Assembly: GCF_000002075.1 (NCBI RefSeq)
Contig: NW_004797384.1
Location: 1,092,329-1,156,328, forward strand
Source: Aplysia californica
Taxonomy: Eukaryota; Mollusca; Gastropoda; Aplysiida; Aplysiidae
Reading direction: 5' to 3'
DNA length: 64,000 bases
Part shown: in pieces, positions 1-13,400 of the stretch
Layout: each line of letters begins with the position of its first letter
How positions within the stretch are numbered: position 1 is the stretch's first letter
Translations under genes and position numbers: made by a program
Notes under the pieces: generated by a model
What the model saw: only the letters and a program-made list of their open reading frames with translations
Database searches by the model: none
Told to the model about the DNA's origin: nothing

Positions 1-190
1 CCCCCCATGACCGGTGTCTGTGGTGTAATAGTAACGCTTTAAGCAATTGCTTGCAGAAGACATGAGTTTTGATTCCTTTTTGGCAGGGATACTTTCTATG
101 GAGTATCTCTGTCTGGATGTTGTATCTTTCTTAGCCAAGGTTGGCTCCGACTGGAAGGTAGTGTAGTCAAAGCCGTCAGCCTCAGAATGA
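1..190 (+). repeat. SINE family A copy (tRNA-derived)
   Basis: The copy begins with ccggtgtctgtggtgtaata, an A-box-like pol III signal, and continues with a B-box-like gagttttgattcc and a body resembling tctgtctggatgttgtatc. The same order recurs at several places in the window. The left end may be cut by the window edge. Confidence 0.6.
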
Positions 191-576
191 TGTGTCAGTG
201 GGGAAGAAAAACATTTACAATTACAATATTTACATTACAAGGAAACTGCCTGATCTGTAGCCAGTACTGTTTCAAATAGCAGTGGTAGCTCAGTGCCGTT
301 GGTAGTACTGACTCTTAATGATTGGTGTCACTAATAAACGTTTTACACTCCCAATGACACAATGATCATATTGGAGGCAGGCTACTTTGACCCACCTGAA
401 TGCAAAATGACATCCCTACTGACAGATCAAGATGCTCTATAACGAAGATCCTCATAAGGCAATCACATTCACATCTTTTGCGTGTATTGATATAGAACCT
501 TACTGCTACACACGCCCCAGATACTGGTGCAGAAACTCTTACTGGAAGAATTTTAAAAGGAAAAGTAGTCCAAGTT

Positions 577-765
577 GGTTGTTGGCAGGTGCTATGGTGT
601 GGTTTGCTTCTTCCTTTCCTATCAAACATCTATTGTCTTGATCTCCCCTCTTTCTTTTTTTGTGTTTGTTACTCTCTTGTAACACTTCTAATCTTCGGCA
701 ATTATATGACCTTATTGTGTTGCAAGTGCAGTAAAACTCTAACTAAAATTAAAAACGAAAAGTAG
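577..765 (+). repeat. Family B short repeat (SINE-like)
   Basis: About 185 bases from ggttgttggcaggtgctatg to an A-rich end (ctaactaaaattaaaaac). It contains the inner hairpin gttactctcttgtaac. Nine copies are seen in the window in both orientations. Confidence 0.65.
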
Positions 766-1084
766 TCCATATCAGGTTGAGTAGAGAGGAGGAAATATTA
801 CCTCTGCATACATGAAATTTTGGGGCATCTCCCTTTATTCCTATGGCTTGCAGGACACCTTGTGGAAAGATTGGGGTGCTTGTTTTTCTTGTGAAAAAGA
901 GGAGAATTTGAGTGTAACAGTTGAAACATTTGAAATAAAAATTTGGCATTGTCATGTGAGTTTTGATATGCCCACACAAGTTAGGATCCTTCTCACTCAC
1001 CTTTCTATGTCTGCCATTTCCTTACTGTTTCTCTATCTTGTTCTCTGGCCCACTGTTATTTTTTCTCTCTCGTTTCTTGTGTCT

Positions 1085-1378
<294 letters not shown>

Positions 1379-1520
1379 TTATGTTACCACGGAATGCCAG
1401 TGCATTAACCTGACTAAGAGCAAATAACAATGCATTAAAAAAAATTAAACAATCTCTTTGTAAATTTATGTGGGTTTTTAAAAGTTTTTTTCATTTATGT
1501 TTTCTTCTGTCTACATCCAG

Positions 1521-1631
1521 GGGTTCCTGTGTCCAACATGCATGCAAAACTTTCAGTCTGCCGAAGCGGTACAGGCACATTTTGAGACAGAACACAACGC
1601 TCAAGATGGAGGGGCGACAGAAGACCAGGGG
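1521..1631 (+). CDS. EEA1: EEA1 exon: first C2H2 zinc finger
   Basis: This 111-base exon (37 codons, phase 0 at both ends) follows the acceptor ctacatccag and precedes the donor gtaaga. It encodes [11 protein letters not shown]...HFETEH, a C2H2 finger with spacing C-x2-C-x12-H-x4-H, the spacing of the human EEA1 Rab5-binding finger. At positions recalled as Rab5 contacts in human (F41, I42, M47, Y60) it has F, L, M and F. Human EEA1 has one such finger, but the next exon here encodes another. Because the exon is symmetric it can be included or skipped without changing frame. Upstream coding sequence is not visible. Confidence 0.88.
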
Positions 1632-4265
1632 GTAAGAGAGATATAGATAGCTTGAACTTTGTGGTATTGGAATGTGAGTAGTTAATGACATCAAGAATCT
1701 GTTAATTTTTTGGGGGGGTCTTGTCGTTTCGAATTTATGCTCTAAGAGAACTTTAAGAGATAGATGATGGGAAAGCATCAGGATGGTAATGGCTTTTTTT
1801 TAGACCTGAGTTGGATGCAGAAACTTATTTATGTTTTCAACCACAGACGTCTATGGAGAAATTTCTTATTATCAGTCCATACAATTATTAGTTGCAGACT
1901 TAGTCACAGGAATGTCTTTGTTTTCAGTTCGTACAGTGTTTCATCAATTCATCACAGAGTTACAGACTCAAAAATATTTTTGTTTTCCGTTCATACCACA
2001 GTTAACCTCAGAGATAGACACACAAATATTACATAACATTTAATTGTTGAGTTTAAAAAATCCCTTTGTTTTCAGTTCTTGGTATTTCATCGCCGAGTTA
2101 GAGACTCAGAAATATTTTGCTTTCATTCCACGGTTGACCGCCGAGGAAGACACAAAAATGTTATACAACATTTAATTGTTGACTTAATAATCTCTTTGTT
2201 TTCAGGAGGGTTTCTTGTGCCCAATGTGCAAGATGTCTTTGACCTCTCCGGAGGAGCTACAGACTCACTACGAGGCAGAACACAGCGACAATGACCAGGC
2301 GGGCGCCAAGCCCGTGGCAAGGTGAGACTATTCAAGGTTTACCCGTCAGGAGAAAGGAAGAAAAATATTTAAGCTTTTTTCGCCCCTGTGGAACTCAGTT
2401 TAGATCAGGAATGGGCAAACTGGCTTGTGGGCCCGATCTGCCCTGCGAGCAGTTTTGATGTAGCTTGCGAGTCGACCCAGTAATTAATAATGAATGTGAC
2501 TCATAGTGAATTGGTGGTTATGAAAAAATCAAATAATATGTCCTTCTTGAAAATTAAATCAGTAGTTTTTGGAGGCAAAAGATCGAATATGTTTATCTCA
2601 TAAAATGCCTTTGGTGACAAATGAGTTAATGTCATTTTTTATCTCACTTTTGAAAGTGTGGGTATTTCAACTGATTCCATCAAATTGTCTTCAGCAATGG
2701 CCTGCAAGACTTTTAGAATAGCTTGATCTGGCCTCGTTACTTGGACACATTTGCCTATGCCTGGTGTAGGTCACACAGTAGATGGGCTGCGTTGACCGTG
2801 CCTGTCAAAGTCATCTTTTGCTTTGTGACAGACACTATCAATGTACATTTGTAGACGTGTAGAGGTGAAAATATTTTCAGTATGTGAGTGAGGCCATACT
2901 TTCCTTTCACAATTGGTTTCTTCATTGTAAATGTTATGATGTGCACACATATTTTAAACCTTTTCAGTTGTACGCAATGTGTGTAATTCCGACTTTTACT
3001 GTAAAGAGACCTGGTGTTTTAATCTCAATCTTATCGTGCTTTATTTTTTATTTTTTATTTTGGCAGGAATGGAGAAATATCTGGGGTGGAGATACAAGAG
3101 GTAAGAGGTTATTTTTTTCTCTGTTCGATCATGAAATTTTGTCCTGCAGCAAAAATGGTGTCCTATGTGTTTGTATGCAGGTCACAATAGAAGGAAATGC
3201 ACTAGAAGACGTTGAATCCTTCTGCTATCATGGAAGTATAATTGACAGAGGACGAACAGGTGCTGAAATTAAGTCTCGCATTGGAAAAGAACGGGCTGCT
3301 TTCATATCTTTGAATAGAATTTGGAAGACCAGGGATATCTCACTTCAAACAAAACTGAGGATTTACAATTCAAATGCGAAGTCAGTCCTTTTGTATTGAT
3401 GTGAGACATGGTTTGTATCTCAGACTTGCATAAAGAGGATCCAGGTTTTCTTGAACAAGAGCCTAAGAAAGTTACTGGGGATCAGATGGACAGAAAGGGT
3501 CACCTATGAGGAAGTGTTAAGGAAAACTAGACAGATCCCTGTCAGGGATAAGGTAGGAAGAAGGCAATGGCAATGGATTGGACATACTCTCGGAAAATCA
3601 GGCGGCTGCACAGCAAAGAAGGTGTTAGATTGGAATCCACAGGGTAAGAGATCAAGGGGAAGTCTGTGGAACCTGGAGAAAAATCACAGAAACTGAAGTA
3701 CAGAAAAGTGGAAAGACATGGAATAACATCAAGAGGCTAGCACCGGATAGAAAGATGGAAAGTGTTTGTTCGTGGCCTGTACCCTGGTTCAGGGTGGGAA
3801 AGACAATGATGATGTGTTTGTATGTCTCTTTTTCCCAAGAGTAAATGACTATCACTGTGTGCCTGTTCTTCTCATATTCAGACAAACTAAACTTACGTAC
3901 TTTGTCTTTTGTACAGCTGCCTTTTATTGTGATATGTAGAAATCAAATACATTAGGCACTTTCTGAGTGAAAATGCGCTAGATAAATGTGAGTTGTTCTT
4001 CTTCTTCTTATTTATATCAGAGAGGGTTGTATCTAACTGGTGGGGAACTATCTTCAGAACAGCCATTTTGTGTGTAGTATGGCATTAAACTCATAAAAAA
4101 CAAACAATTTTGTCTCAAGCCACCAGCAACCCATTTGTCTCTTTAAATGTGCACAGCTACGAAAGGAACTGGAGATGCATCAGTTACAGCTGAAAGGATC
4201 TGAAGAGGCACGAACTTTATGTGAGTCACTAGTTAGGCTTTCTACATGTTGGTCTTTCTCTCTCT

Positions 4266-4297
<32 letters not shown>

Positions 4298-4325
4298 CCC
4301 CATATCTCTTTATCTCTCTCTCTTC

Positions 4326-4359
<34 letters not shown>

Positions 4360-4360
4360 G

Positions 4361-4432
<72 letters not shown>

Positions 4433-7400
4433 TCTATCTCTCTTTCCCCCTCCCTCCCTCCCTACCTCTAAGTACCAAACCTAAAACAGACATCGCCAGT
4501 CACGGTACGCCACTCATATCTCTGCCCAGATGTTTATAAAAAAAAACCTATATTATTTTGCTCTTTTGCTCTCACCTATTTGTTCCTATTCTCTATGTAC
4601 ATTATTATATATAGCTTTTTTTAAATTCAACTTCCAATAACAAGTGTGATCAGCAGCCACAGTGATTATCCTTTGTCATAAGTTGTTATATTACGGATGC
4701 ATAAATGTATTTGAAAGGATTGTTGTGCAATGAGTGAGCTGGTAGGTATGACACTTGGGATTGTGCAAGCTGTTGAAATGTTATTTTATTGTGAAATGCC
4801 TGGAACCATTAGGGAAAAGGTGCTATAAAAATTATGTATTTTATTATTATTGATGGTTTGCTGCTGTTTCTTTTGCCTTCTGATTTTTCTCGGAAAGCGA
4901 GATGCTTTTACTATGAAGGATAAATAAAGTTTGCTCAGTCTTATCTTATCTTTTTGCTTCCTAGTCCTTCTTCATCTTGTCACTCCTTTTCTTTTCTTCT
5001 CAATCCAATACTAGGTTATCACGGGTAGCTAGAGTGTGCTACTGGTGGGTCCTACTTCTTTTTTGTTCCCCCAGTTGTTTCGGATGGCCTGTCTTACTTT
5101 TTTGTGGTCTTTAAGCATTGTGTTCTTTTGTTTTTCTTTACTGAAACAAACATTGTCTTCTCTTACTGGTATAAGGTCAAGGGAAATGGGTGCTATGTCT
5201 TTTAAGCAAATGTTTCACGTTTAATTACTCTCCCCCCCCTTTTCTCTACCTTCCAGTGTCTTCGGAGGTTTTCCACAAAGACCAACAGCTGACAGACGCC
5301 AACATGCAGTTGGAAGTGCTCAAAGCTGAAAAGGAAAAGATGGAAGTGAAGGCGGCTCAACTGGTAAGTGGATGTTATTGTGCGTCCTGAATGGTATGTC
5401 CATTCTTGCTTTGTTTTGTTTGGGTTTTTGTTGTGTTATTTTCCCTTTTGTGTTGTGCGTGGTTATAAACAAATGAAATCCATCAATCTGATAAAACTGT
5501 GTGTTTTTGTATACCATAAACCTGGATGTGAATGAAAATAGAAAATAGAATCATATTTAACCTTGCAGATTTGTACTGTTTTGTTATTAAGAACATTCAT
5601 TGTTTTTGAGGGTTCTATTGAGAATGTTATAGATTATATAATAATAATAATATATGACATTCGTATAGCGCTCTACCCCGATTAAAGTACACAGGCTCTG
5701 AACGCTTTACAATACAGTACAACATACAACAGTAACATAAAACGTGTTCTGACAAAAAGAAAATTACTCGAAATATTCATCTTATTGATTTAAAAACAGA
5801 AACGACCTCAGCTGAGATTTGAATTAATCAAAAGATTTGATCTCTCTTAAAGTACTAGGTAAAGCATTCCAGATCTTGGGGCCTTGGTATTCCAATGCCC
5901 TTTCACCCATTGTTTTAAGGTTCATAGATGGCAAAAGAAATTTCTTTTTGTCAGCTGATGACCTTAAACTGCGAGTTGGAATGTACAGTCTTAACAGATA
6001 TGAAAAGTATGATGGCGCATTATCATTCAAACATTTGTGACCTAGGGTGGCCAACTTGTACAAAATTCTTTTCTCAACAGGAAGCCAATGCAATGTCCGC
6101 AAAAGAGGTTTAGCAGAGTCTCACTTTGTTTTCCGTAAAGCTAAACGTGCAGCATTGTTTTGGACAGTTTGAACTCAGCTAGTTATTTGTAAAGCAGAAA
6201 GGGTTTCATTTTGTCAGTCATAGTAATCTACTGAGTGCTCTCAGATTTTATGAGCCTTCCATTAAAAAAAACTAAAATGTTTTGAGGAATTCACTTGACA
6301 AAATATTAAGGACCCATATAAGTATCCCTTCAGATATATGAAATACTTTTGGTTTACTGAATTATTTGAGTTATCCATTAATTTGTGTGTGTGTGTGTGT
6401 GAGTGAGTGTGGTAGAGAGATAAAGAGAAAGAAAGAGAGAGAGAGAAAGAGGAGAGAGAATCGTAGAGAGAGAAAAAGAGAGGGGGGTGGGAGGGAAGAG
6501 AGAAGAGAGTTTGGGGAATTTCTGTAAAATGTTTCTTCATTTCATGTTGTCTCAGGCTGGAGAGATGGCCAGCATGAAAGCGCGGGTGGACGAGAGTGAA
6601 GGACAGAGGACAGCGCTGGAGGACCACATCAAGACACTCAAGGTAGGAGAAAGTTTGTCCGTCTTGCTTATGTTAACTGTCACCACTGTAAAGGCTGGAC
6701 AATTTAAAAAAGTAATAACAAAATGAAATAAATTTCCACTTTTACTGATTCCTGAGGGGAAATTTGGTTTACAATAATGTATTATACATACTTAAATATG
6801 GTTCTTAAATTCATACTGAAACGTACAGATATGCTACAAATACGGTGCATAAATACATAGATGTTATACATACTGAAACATACAGATGTACTACTAATAT
6901 GTTGCATAAATATATATTTCTTGTCTTTAGGTTCAACTGGAAGAAAAAGGGACGTATGTGAAAAACCTTGAGACTCAACTAGCTCAAAGGTAATCTTTAC
7001 TGCATTATACATCTCAGTCTGAGAGAAAACGAGTGAGCAAATGTTTCAAACATTGTGAGCGGAGAATGAGCAAGCTAGTGTTTGTCATCGTGTCTTGAGC
7101 TGTGTACCACTACGTGTGATGAAATGTGTTGTAGCAAAGACTCTGCGCAAGAAAATTACGTTTGACATTTCAGGCTAAGACGTCCGGTACATCAAATTTG
7201 ATTTTATTGTGTTGAAACTTCTCTACAGCTTTTTGTGGTGATTTTAAAAAAAAATTATTGGGCCTCTTACATCTTTATTTAATGGTTTATTTATTTTGTG
7301 TGACAGACTTTTTAATAGTCTCTGCAGCGTGTGCACATTAGACAGTATACCCCTCTCTGTAAATATTTGTGTGAGTGTTGTGCATGCTGCTTGATCTACT

Positions 7401-10400
7401 CAGTGTAATTTTTTTTTAAACCATGTACAACAGCTAATCTCATGTACTGCCCTTTTGTAAACACTTTGTTGTAGTGAACTTCTTTTTTCACACTTAACAC
7501 TGCATCAAGGATGAGAGATTGAAAGCAACAAAACAATTCTATTAAAATGTCTTATGATAAGTTACCTCATTTTTGTAAACATGTAGGAACATTTTTTTCT
7601 CTCACACTTTATGCTGCATCAAGGATAGGATGAGAGATTGATAACAGCTACTGCAACAATAACAGTAGTGAAATACTTAAATGTGTGTCTTTGTCAACTT
7701 TGATCTATTTAGATTTCTCGTGATAGTTTGTTTTCATAACAACAATAATTTAGGCATGGGAAAGTGATGTTCATGAAAAAACCATAATCTTCAAAGAGAC
7801 CAGTGTTAAGCAGGATATTATATCATTAATAGCAATATACTATCTCTTTCTTGGTGAAAATCTTTAACACTGATTTTTAATTTTCCTCATTGTTTTGTTC
7901 AGTGAAAAGGAGAAGGAGAAAAAGTAAGCCTGACCATAGATTTGAACCATATACTGTGTCCATTTTACCCCTTTGCTGATCCGCACCTCGTTGTAAGCAT
8001 GCATAAAGGTTTGTTTTTTTGCAGTTATTGAACTGGGCAGCTGGTGAAGCGAGTTCAATGGTTTGCAGAGCTCATTCTTTATTGTGGCTTGTATTGATAT
8101 TTATTCACTTGTTATGAGATGAAGTTTCGTGTTTGGTCCTTACAGATAGGGCTGAAGCCACCTGCTCTCCCAGACAGTCTGAATTGTGTCAATGGGGGTG
8201 GGGGCTGCAGACCTGCCACTCATCCCTATTTAACCGGGACATACCGATCCCCCACCCCAATCTCAAGCATCCTGATTTCGATTGCGTGTCCCGATTTTTT
8301 TGTTCTGTCTGTTGCGCCGGATTTTTCTAAAAACATACTCTATCTTCATTATATATTTATGGACCCCCCTAGAACTGAAACATTTTTAAATCAGCTTGGC
8401 AATCACCCTGGTGAATTGTCGTTGATCCCGATTTTTTTCCCCAGATCCCGATTTTTCCCCTTGAGATCCTGATTTTTAGATTTCAAAGGGTGGCAGGTCT
8501 GGGACTGGGATCAGTATCAACCTATAAACAAAACTAGCCTGTTTTAACTCCTTTATATGAAATCACAGTTTGTTTGTCAATGTCTGACAATGATCAATGC
8601 GTCTGCAGAGGAGTTCTTAAGGAGAAACAGAAGAAATAAGGATAAAGATTAGATAATTTGTGGCTACTGCTAGGGTCAATGAGACCAATTCTGGCAGAGA
8701 AGAGTGTGCCACATTTTGAGCTTTCAGAAGCTACATTTCCACTTGTGAATGTGAACATGGAGAAGAAAACCACAAGACTCCTGTTGAAAATAACCAGTGC
8801 TGTGTAATGTTTTGCCACTCAGTTATTTTTATTTTTATTTTTGGAAAGACTTTCTATATTTACCAATGTCTTTTTAGACATGGCTCAGCATGCCCTTAGA
8901 AAGATAGTAATAGTAACTTGGACATTATGTGAAATCAAAAGTTACCTGTTCACTCTGTCAGTATGTGACTTGATTTTTTGGGAGGAAGGGAAATAAAACT
9001 GCATGATTTTTAGATTTTTGTCTTTATATTTTGTACATGCGCAATTGCAATGTGAGAATATAAAGATTATGCGTGAAACATGTCTGGCTTGTATTTGTGT
9101 GATTGTGCTATTTTCAGTATATTAAATACGCTTAAGGGGGGGGGGGGAATAAAAATCAGTGAGTAGTAAATTGGGATAATTTTTTATTAGATTTAGCTCA
9201 GACTGGAAAGAATACTGTTGTATACTTTTGTGAATACAATTCTTAACTGCTTGGCGACTGACTATCTTAGTCATGTTTGGAAGATAGATATTTATATCTT
9301 GCCTTGACTTTCCTCATTACTCCCACCAGCTGAGCCTGAAGTTACACCCCTCTTCTACCCCTACTCCACGCTGATTTGTATAAAATCTTGTTAAGGAATC
9401 TTTTTCACACAAGAGGCATGTCAGGTCCTAAATCAGTGCAAAATTAGAGGAAGAATATAAATCACAATTGTTTGTGAATTGCCTCTAGCCTTATTTATTT
9501 ATATCTTTGCATTGTGAGTATAACTATGTATCTTTAAATACATATGTGAGTCAGTTGTCGAGATGGTTGGAGTCAAGCTCTGTACCATGAGTACTATTGT
9601 CATTCTTCTATGGGAATTGAGTGGCAGGTATAACACTCATCATGATTTGACTTTTAGCGTGCTTGAAAAGAGAACAGGGCTTTTCTTTTTTGCTCTCTTA
9701 AGCATCCAATGAATCAACTTACTTAAATTTCTTGAAGGTCCTGTAAGTTCTGCAAACTGGATGGAATAAAAGGCAGAGTTAGACAGAGAATAAATTATAT
9801 AGAGAACTTGAACAAATTGATGAGAGGTGAGACCAGGATGGTATGTTTTTTTTGAGAGCATTCAAGCAGAGAAATGGATGGTGAACCATGATCCCCAATG
9901 TCTGTTCCAGATCTGGCACTTGAAGTTGAAGAAGTGAAAGAAAAAGAAGCATCCAGTTGAGATGTGTATTGGGGAAAATTTATAATGTTCAAAAAACTTA
10001 TTGGTGTTCTCTCCTTGTGAGAATATGACTCAAAGCTATTTCTATGATTTTATTTAATTTACCGAGTTACCTGCTTTTTTCCCCCTTACGATGTGGCGAC
10101 TTTGTGACTGCTCTTATGATTACATCTTTTACAGAGTTTTTTTATAGACGTTTCCTCCCCTTCCCCCCCCCCCCCCCCCCTTTACCATAAGGTTGTTTTT
10201 TCCCGCTGAAGCTGTACTGTTTGGCATCTTAGAAATGAAAAGGAAAGAGATCAGGATGATAAAAATTGTGTTAGTTTCATGTATAATTCTGAAAGATATG
10301 AGTTGAGATATAATAACATAGCCACAAAAAACTATTTGCAATGTGAGTTTCTTCAGATTGGTCTGTCCCCATCTTGTTCCCCCCCCCCCCCCCCCCCCCC

Positions 10401-13400
10401 CTCTGCCCATGCCCAAAAGTATCTCTCGTTCGTCTCCGTTACCCTGTTTCTTGAACATCTGAACGTAGGCTGCTGCTTCTTTAGTCTCAAATATGTTTTT
10501 GAAAAAACAAAAAACGACAGACTGAGTTGTGTATTGTTTGATTTAATGTTCTCAAGAGTATTTTTTTTTTTTTGGTGTGTTTTGAAAGTATTAAAGGGAA
10601 GCTGGTGAACTAGTTTGGTAATAGATTTTTTCAGTCTGGCTTTTTTACTCACAAAATAGATGTCACCAGTCTGTGATTGCATGCTGGTTTTAAAATGAGC
10701 GGAATCAGTATGAAAAAGGGAAATAGGCGTACAGTTATATCCTTGTTGAACGGTCCTGTCAGTATTGTGATTTTGTGTTTTGCTTTTTGCTGGAAAACAT
10801 TGAAGTAAGAAGTAGAGTGGGTGATTTGTGCATGATGATAAAACTGCTTTCTCTGTTTATGTTAGAGAATTTGTGTCATGTCAATACCTTAGTACTATAT
10901 TATAAGTAACTGCCCTCGTACTTAACACTGACCAATGTCTTTGATTGAGAGAAGGGGATGGGGGGATGGGGTTGTTCCATATTTCCTTCTTTCTGCTGAA
11001 ATGCTGTATCCCACTGTCTTGGTTAGACGTGGTTGGAGCAACCTGTCTAGTAATTACTTAGTTTGTATCTGTTCTGGTATTTTTAGGTCAATCAAAATTC
11101 ACAGTTATGACACCTTTTGTTAATTTTTTGCTTTAAAAGTTGTTTTTTTCAAAGTGAGTTTTATAAGATAAGTAAGGATACCAACATAAGGCTAGCATAA
11201 GTACTAGAAAGGTTCTTTCTCAAGTTTTCTAGTTTTTGGAATAAAACTGGTTTGTGCTAAATTGAGCGTGAGGTGATTAAAGGTTCTTTGCGTATTATGC
11301 ATGGTTGCGCAGTAGACATGTTAGCTTTTCCAGGTCTAGGTATTCACTGCTCTTTTTTCCATGGCATTACCATTTGTTACAGTTTTAGAGAGAAAGATAT
11401 TCATGTGTTAATGATCGAAATTTGATGGGGAAAGTTGAGAAAGCTTGAGTAGAAGAGTTTGTGTGTAGTGAAGAAATAGGACCTACTAGTGGCTCCTTCC
11501 ATTCTTCCCTTGAAATGGTATAATATACATCAGTAGGAAACAAAATTTTTGTGTTGTGCATTTTTTGTGCTTATATGAGGCATAATGGGTCCCATCTAAA
11601 AAAGAAAATGAGATAGATAAATTTGACCACTGTTGATAGAGATACAATCTATGATGTACACAGTGAAATGGGAGTACCCGTTTTTCTATGTATGTGCTTT
11701 AAGTACAAAGAATAAACATGTATGTGTAAGAAAAAAAATAGGGAACTGAAAATCTGTTCACTATGTGCGTGTTTGCTATATGGCTTCTGGACTTAAAAGG
11801 AATGTCCTTGAAGAAATATGGGAACATTTTTACTTTGAGGTGTGTTTCGATTTGTAAATTTCTCATGGTCACTTACTCTGTTTTTATACAAAAGCAGTTT
11901 AAAAAAATTAATGAATAACGTTACTTACTGGTGTCTGTGATGTAGCAATTAGGCTCTTTGCCATAGCAAACAAAAGACATGACTTTTTTAATTCACATAT
12001 GGGGAGATTTTTTTATCAGGTTTCTCCACCAGTCTGTGAGAAGATTGTGTCCATGTGTCTGCATCCTGAATGATGTAGATTGTGTTGATGGGCGTAACAC
12101 ATTTATTGTTACAATGACACTCTGTGTTCTGTCGTGTGTTTTAGGCCGGCAGCTGATGATGTGTTTGTGCTGAAGCAAGAGCTGGTGTCCGTGCAGACGC
12201 TGATGGACAAGATGACACAGGAGAGAGAGAAGGAGAAGGAAGAGTTGGAGAAGGAGTACAAGGAGCTCAAGTCTCAGTTTGATCAGTATGTCCTCTTGTT
12301 GTTGGGTGATTTTGTGACATACTGTACTTGTTTGTACAGATTGGTAATAAGGAAAAGACCAAGACAATATAGATGTTTTTATTTTAAAGATCGTCTGGGC
12401 TGAGAAATGAGTCTGGGGATCTGTCCTCTCAGCCCGGTTGACCCTGGCTGGCAGTGTTTTTAAAAAAATATTTTAAAAAGTAAATTACACTTTTATTTGT
12501 CCCAGAAAGGCACTTTGGTTTACAATGGCAAACATACATGTACCTACATAAATACATGCACAAATACATACATAAATACATACATAAATACACAATATTA
12601 CATAAATACAGAACAGTTTTACAACTACAACCATGCCACTGTTGGTAGGTGGTTTGCAGGTGCTCTTTCCTATCAGTCATCTATCGTCTTTATCGCTTTT
12701 CCTTCTCTTTTGTGTTTGTTATTCTCTTGTAAAACCTCTAATCTTCTGCACTTATATGACCTCATTGTGTTGCAATTGCAATAAAACTCTTGCTGAAACT
12801 AAGGAAGGCAGGGTTGAAGCAGTCTGCTTCCTGATGATCGTTATCGTGTAGATGGGGGCACGAAACAGTTGCTATTAAAAAAGAAAATTATTGAAGACTT
12901 GTTTCTTGCTCTGTCCAAAATACACGCAATGTCATTTTTGTTACTTAAAAATGTTGTCAACGTATTCAAACTATGTCATGGGGAGATGGTAGGACATTGG
13001 ACAGGGTGTTCCTGAAGACCGGACACTCAGGCAAAATGTTGGGTATTTGTTCCTTGTACTACAGGCAAATTTGGCTTGAAGTTTGATCTGATATTTCACT
13101 TTTTTATTTCTTATTCTGATTTAAGTGGAACATTATCGCATATATATAAGTAGTAAAAATTTTGATTTGGTGCTTTGTTCTCTTTTGCTTTTAGTATTTC
13201 TATTGTTATTCCTGTTCTTTTCACATTATTTATTTTCATGTATACCTTTTTAGGAAGGAAACAGAGCTGAAGGAATTCAGTGTCAAGCTGCAAGAGGCTC
13301 CTAAGACAGAGCAAGTGGCCAGGTACCCTACTTTTTGTTAATAAAGAAAACGAAATTCTCCCTTCACCTGTGTCATGTCATATCAGGTAAACTTAAAAGG

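Larger units (their letters stand above)
7924..12144 (+). other. Large EEA1 intron of 4.2 kb
   Basis: No exon is recognised. It contains a MITE (8208-8501), a LINE-tail repeat (9790-9945), G- or C-homopolymer runs near 9134, 10161 and 10380, and a family A SINE at 11930-12108. The rest is AT-rich unique-looking sequence. It is the largest EEA1 intron in the window. Confidence 0.6.
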
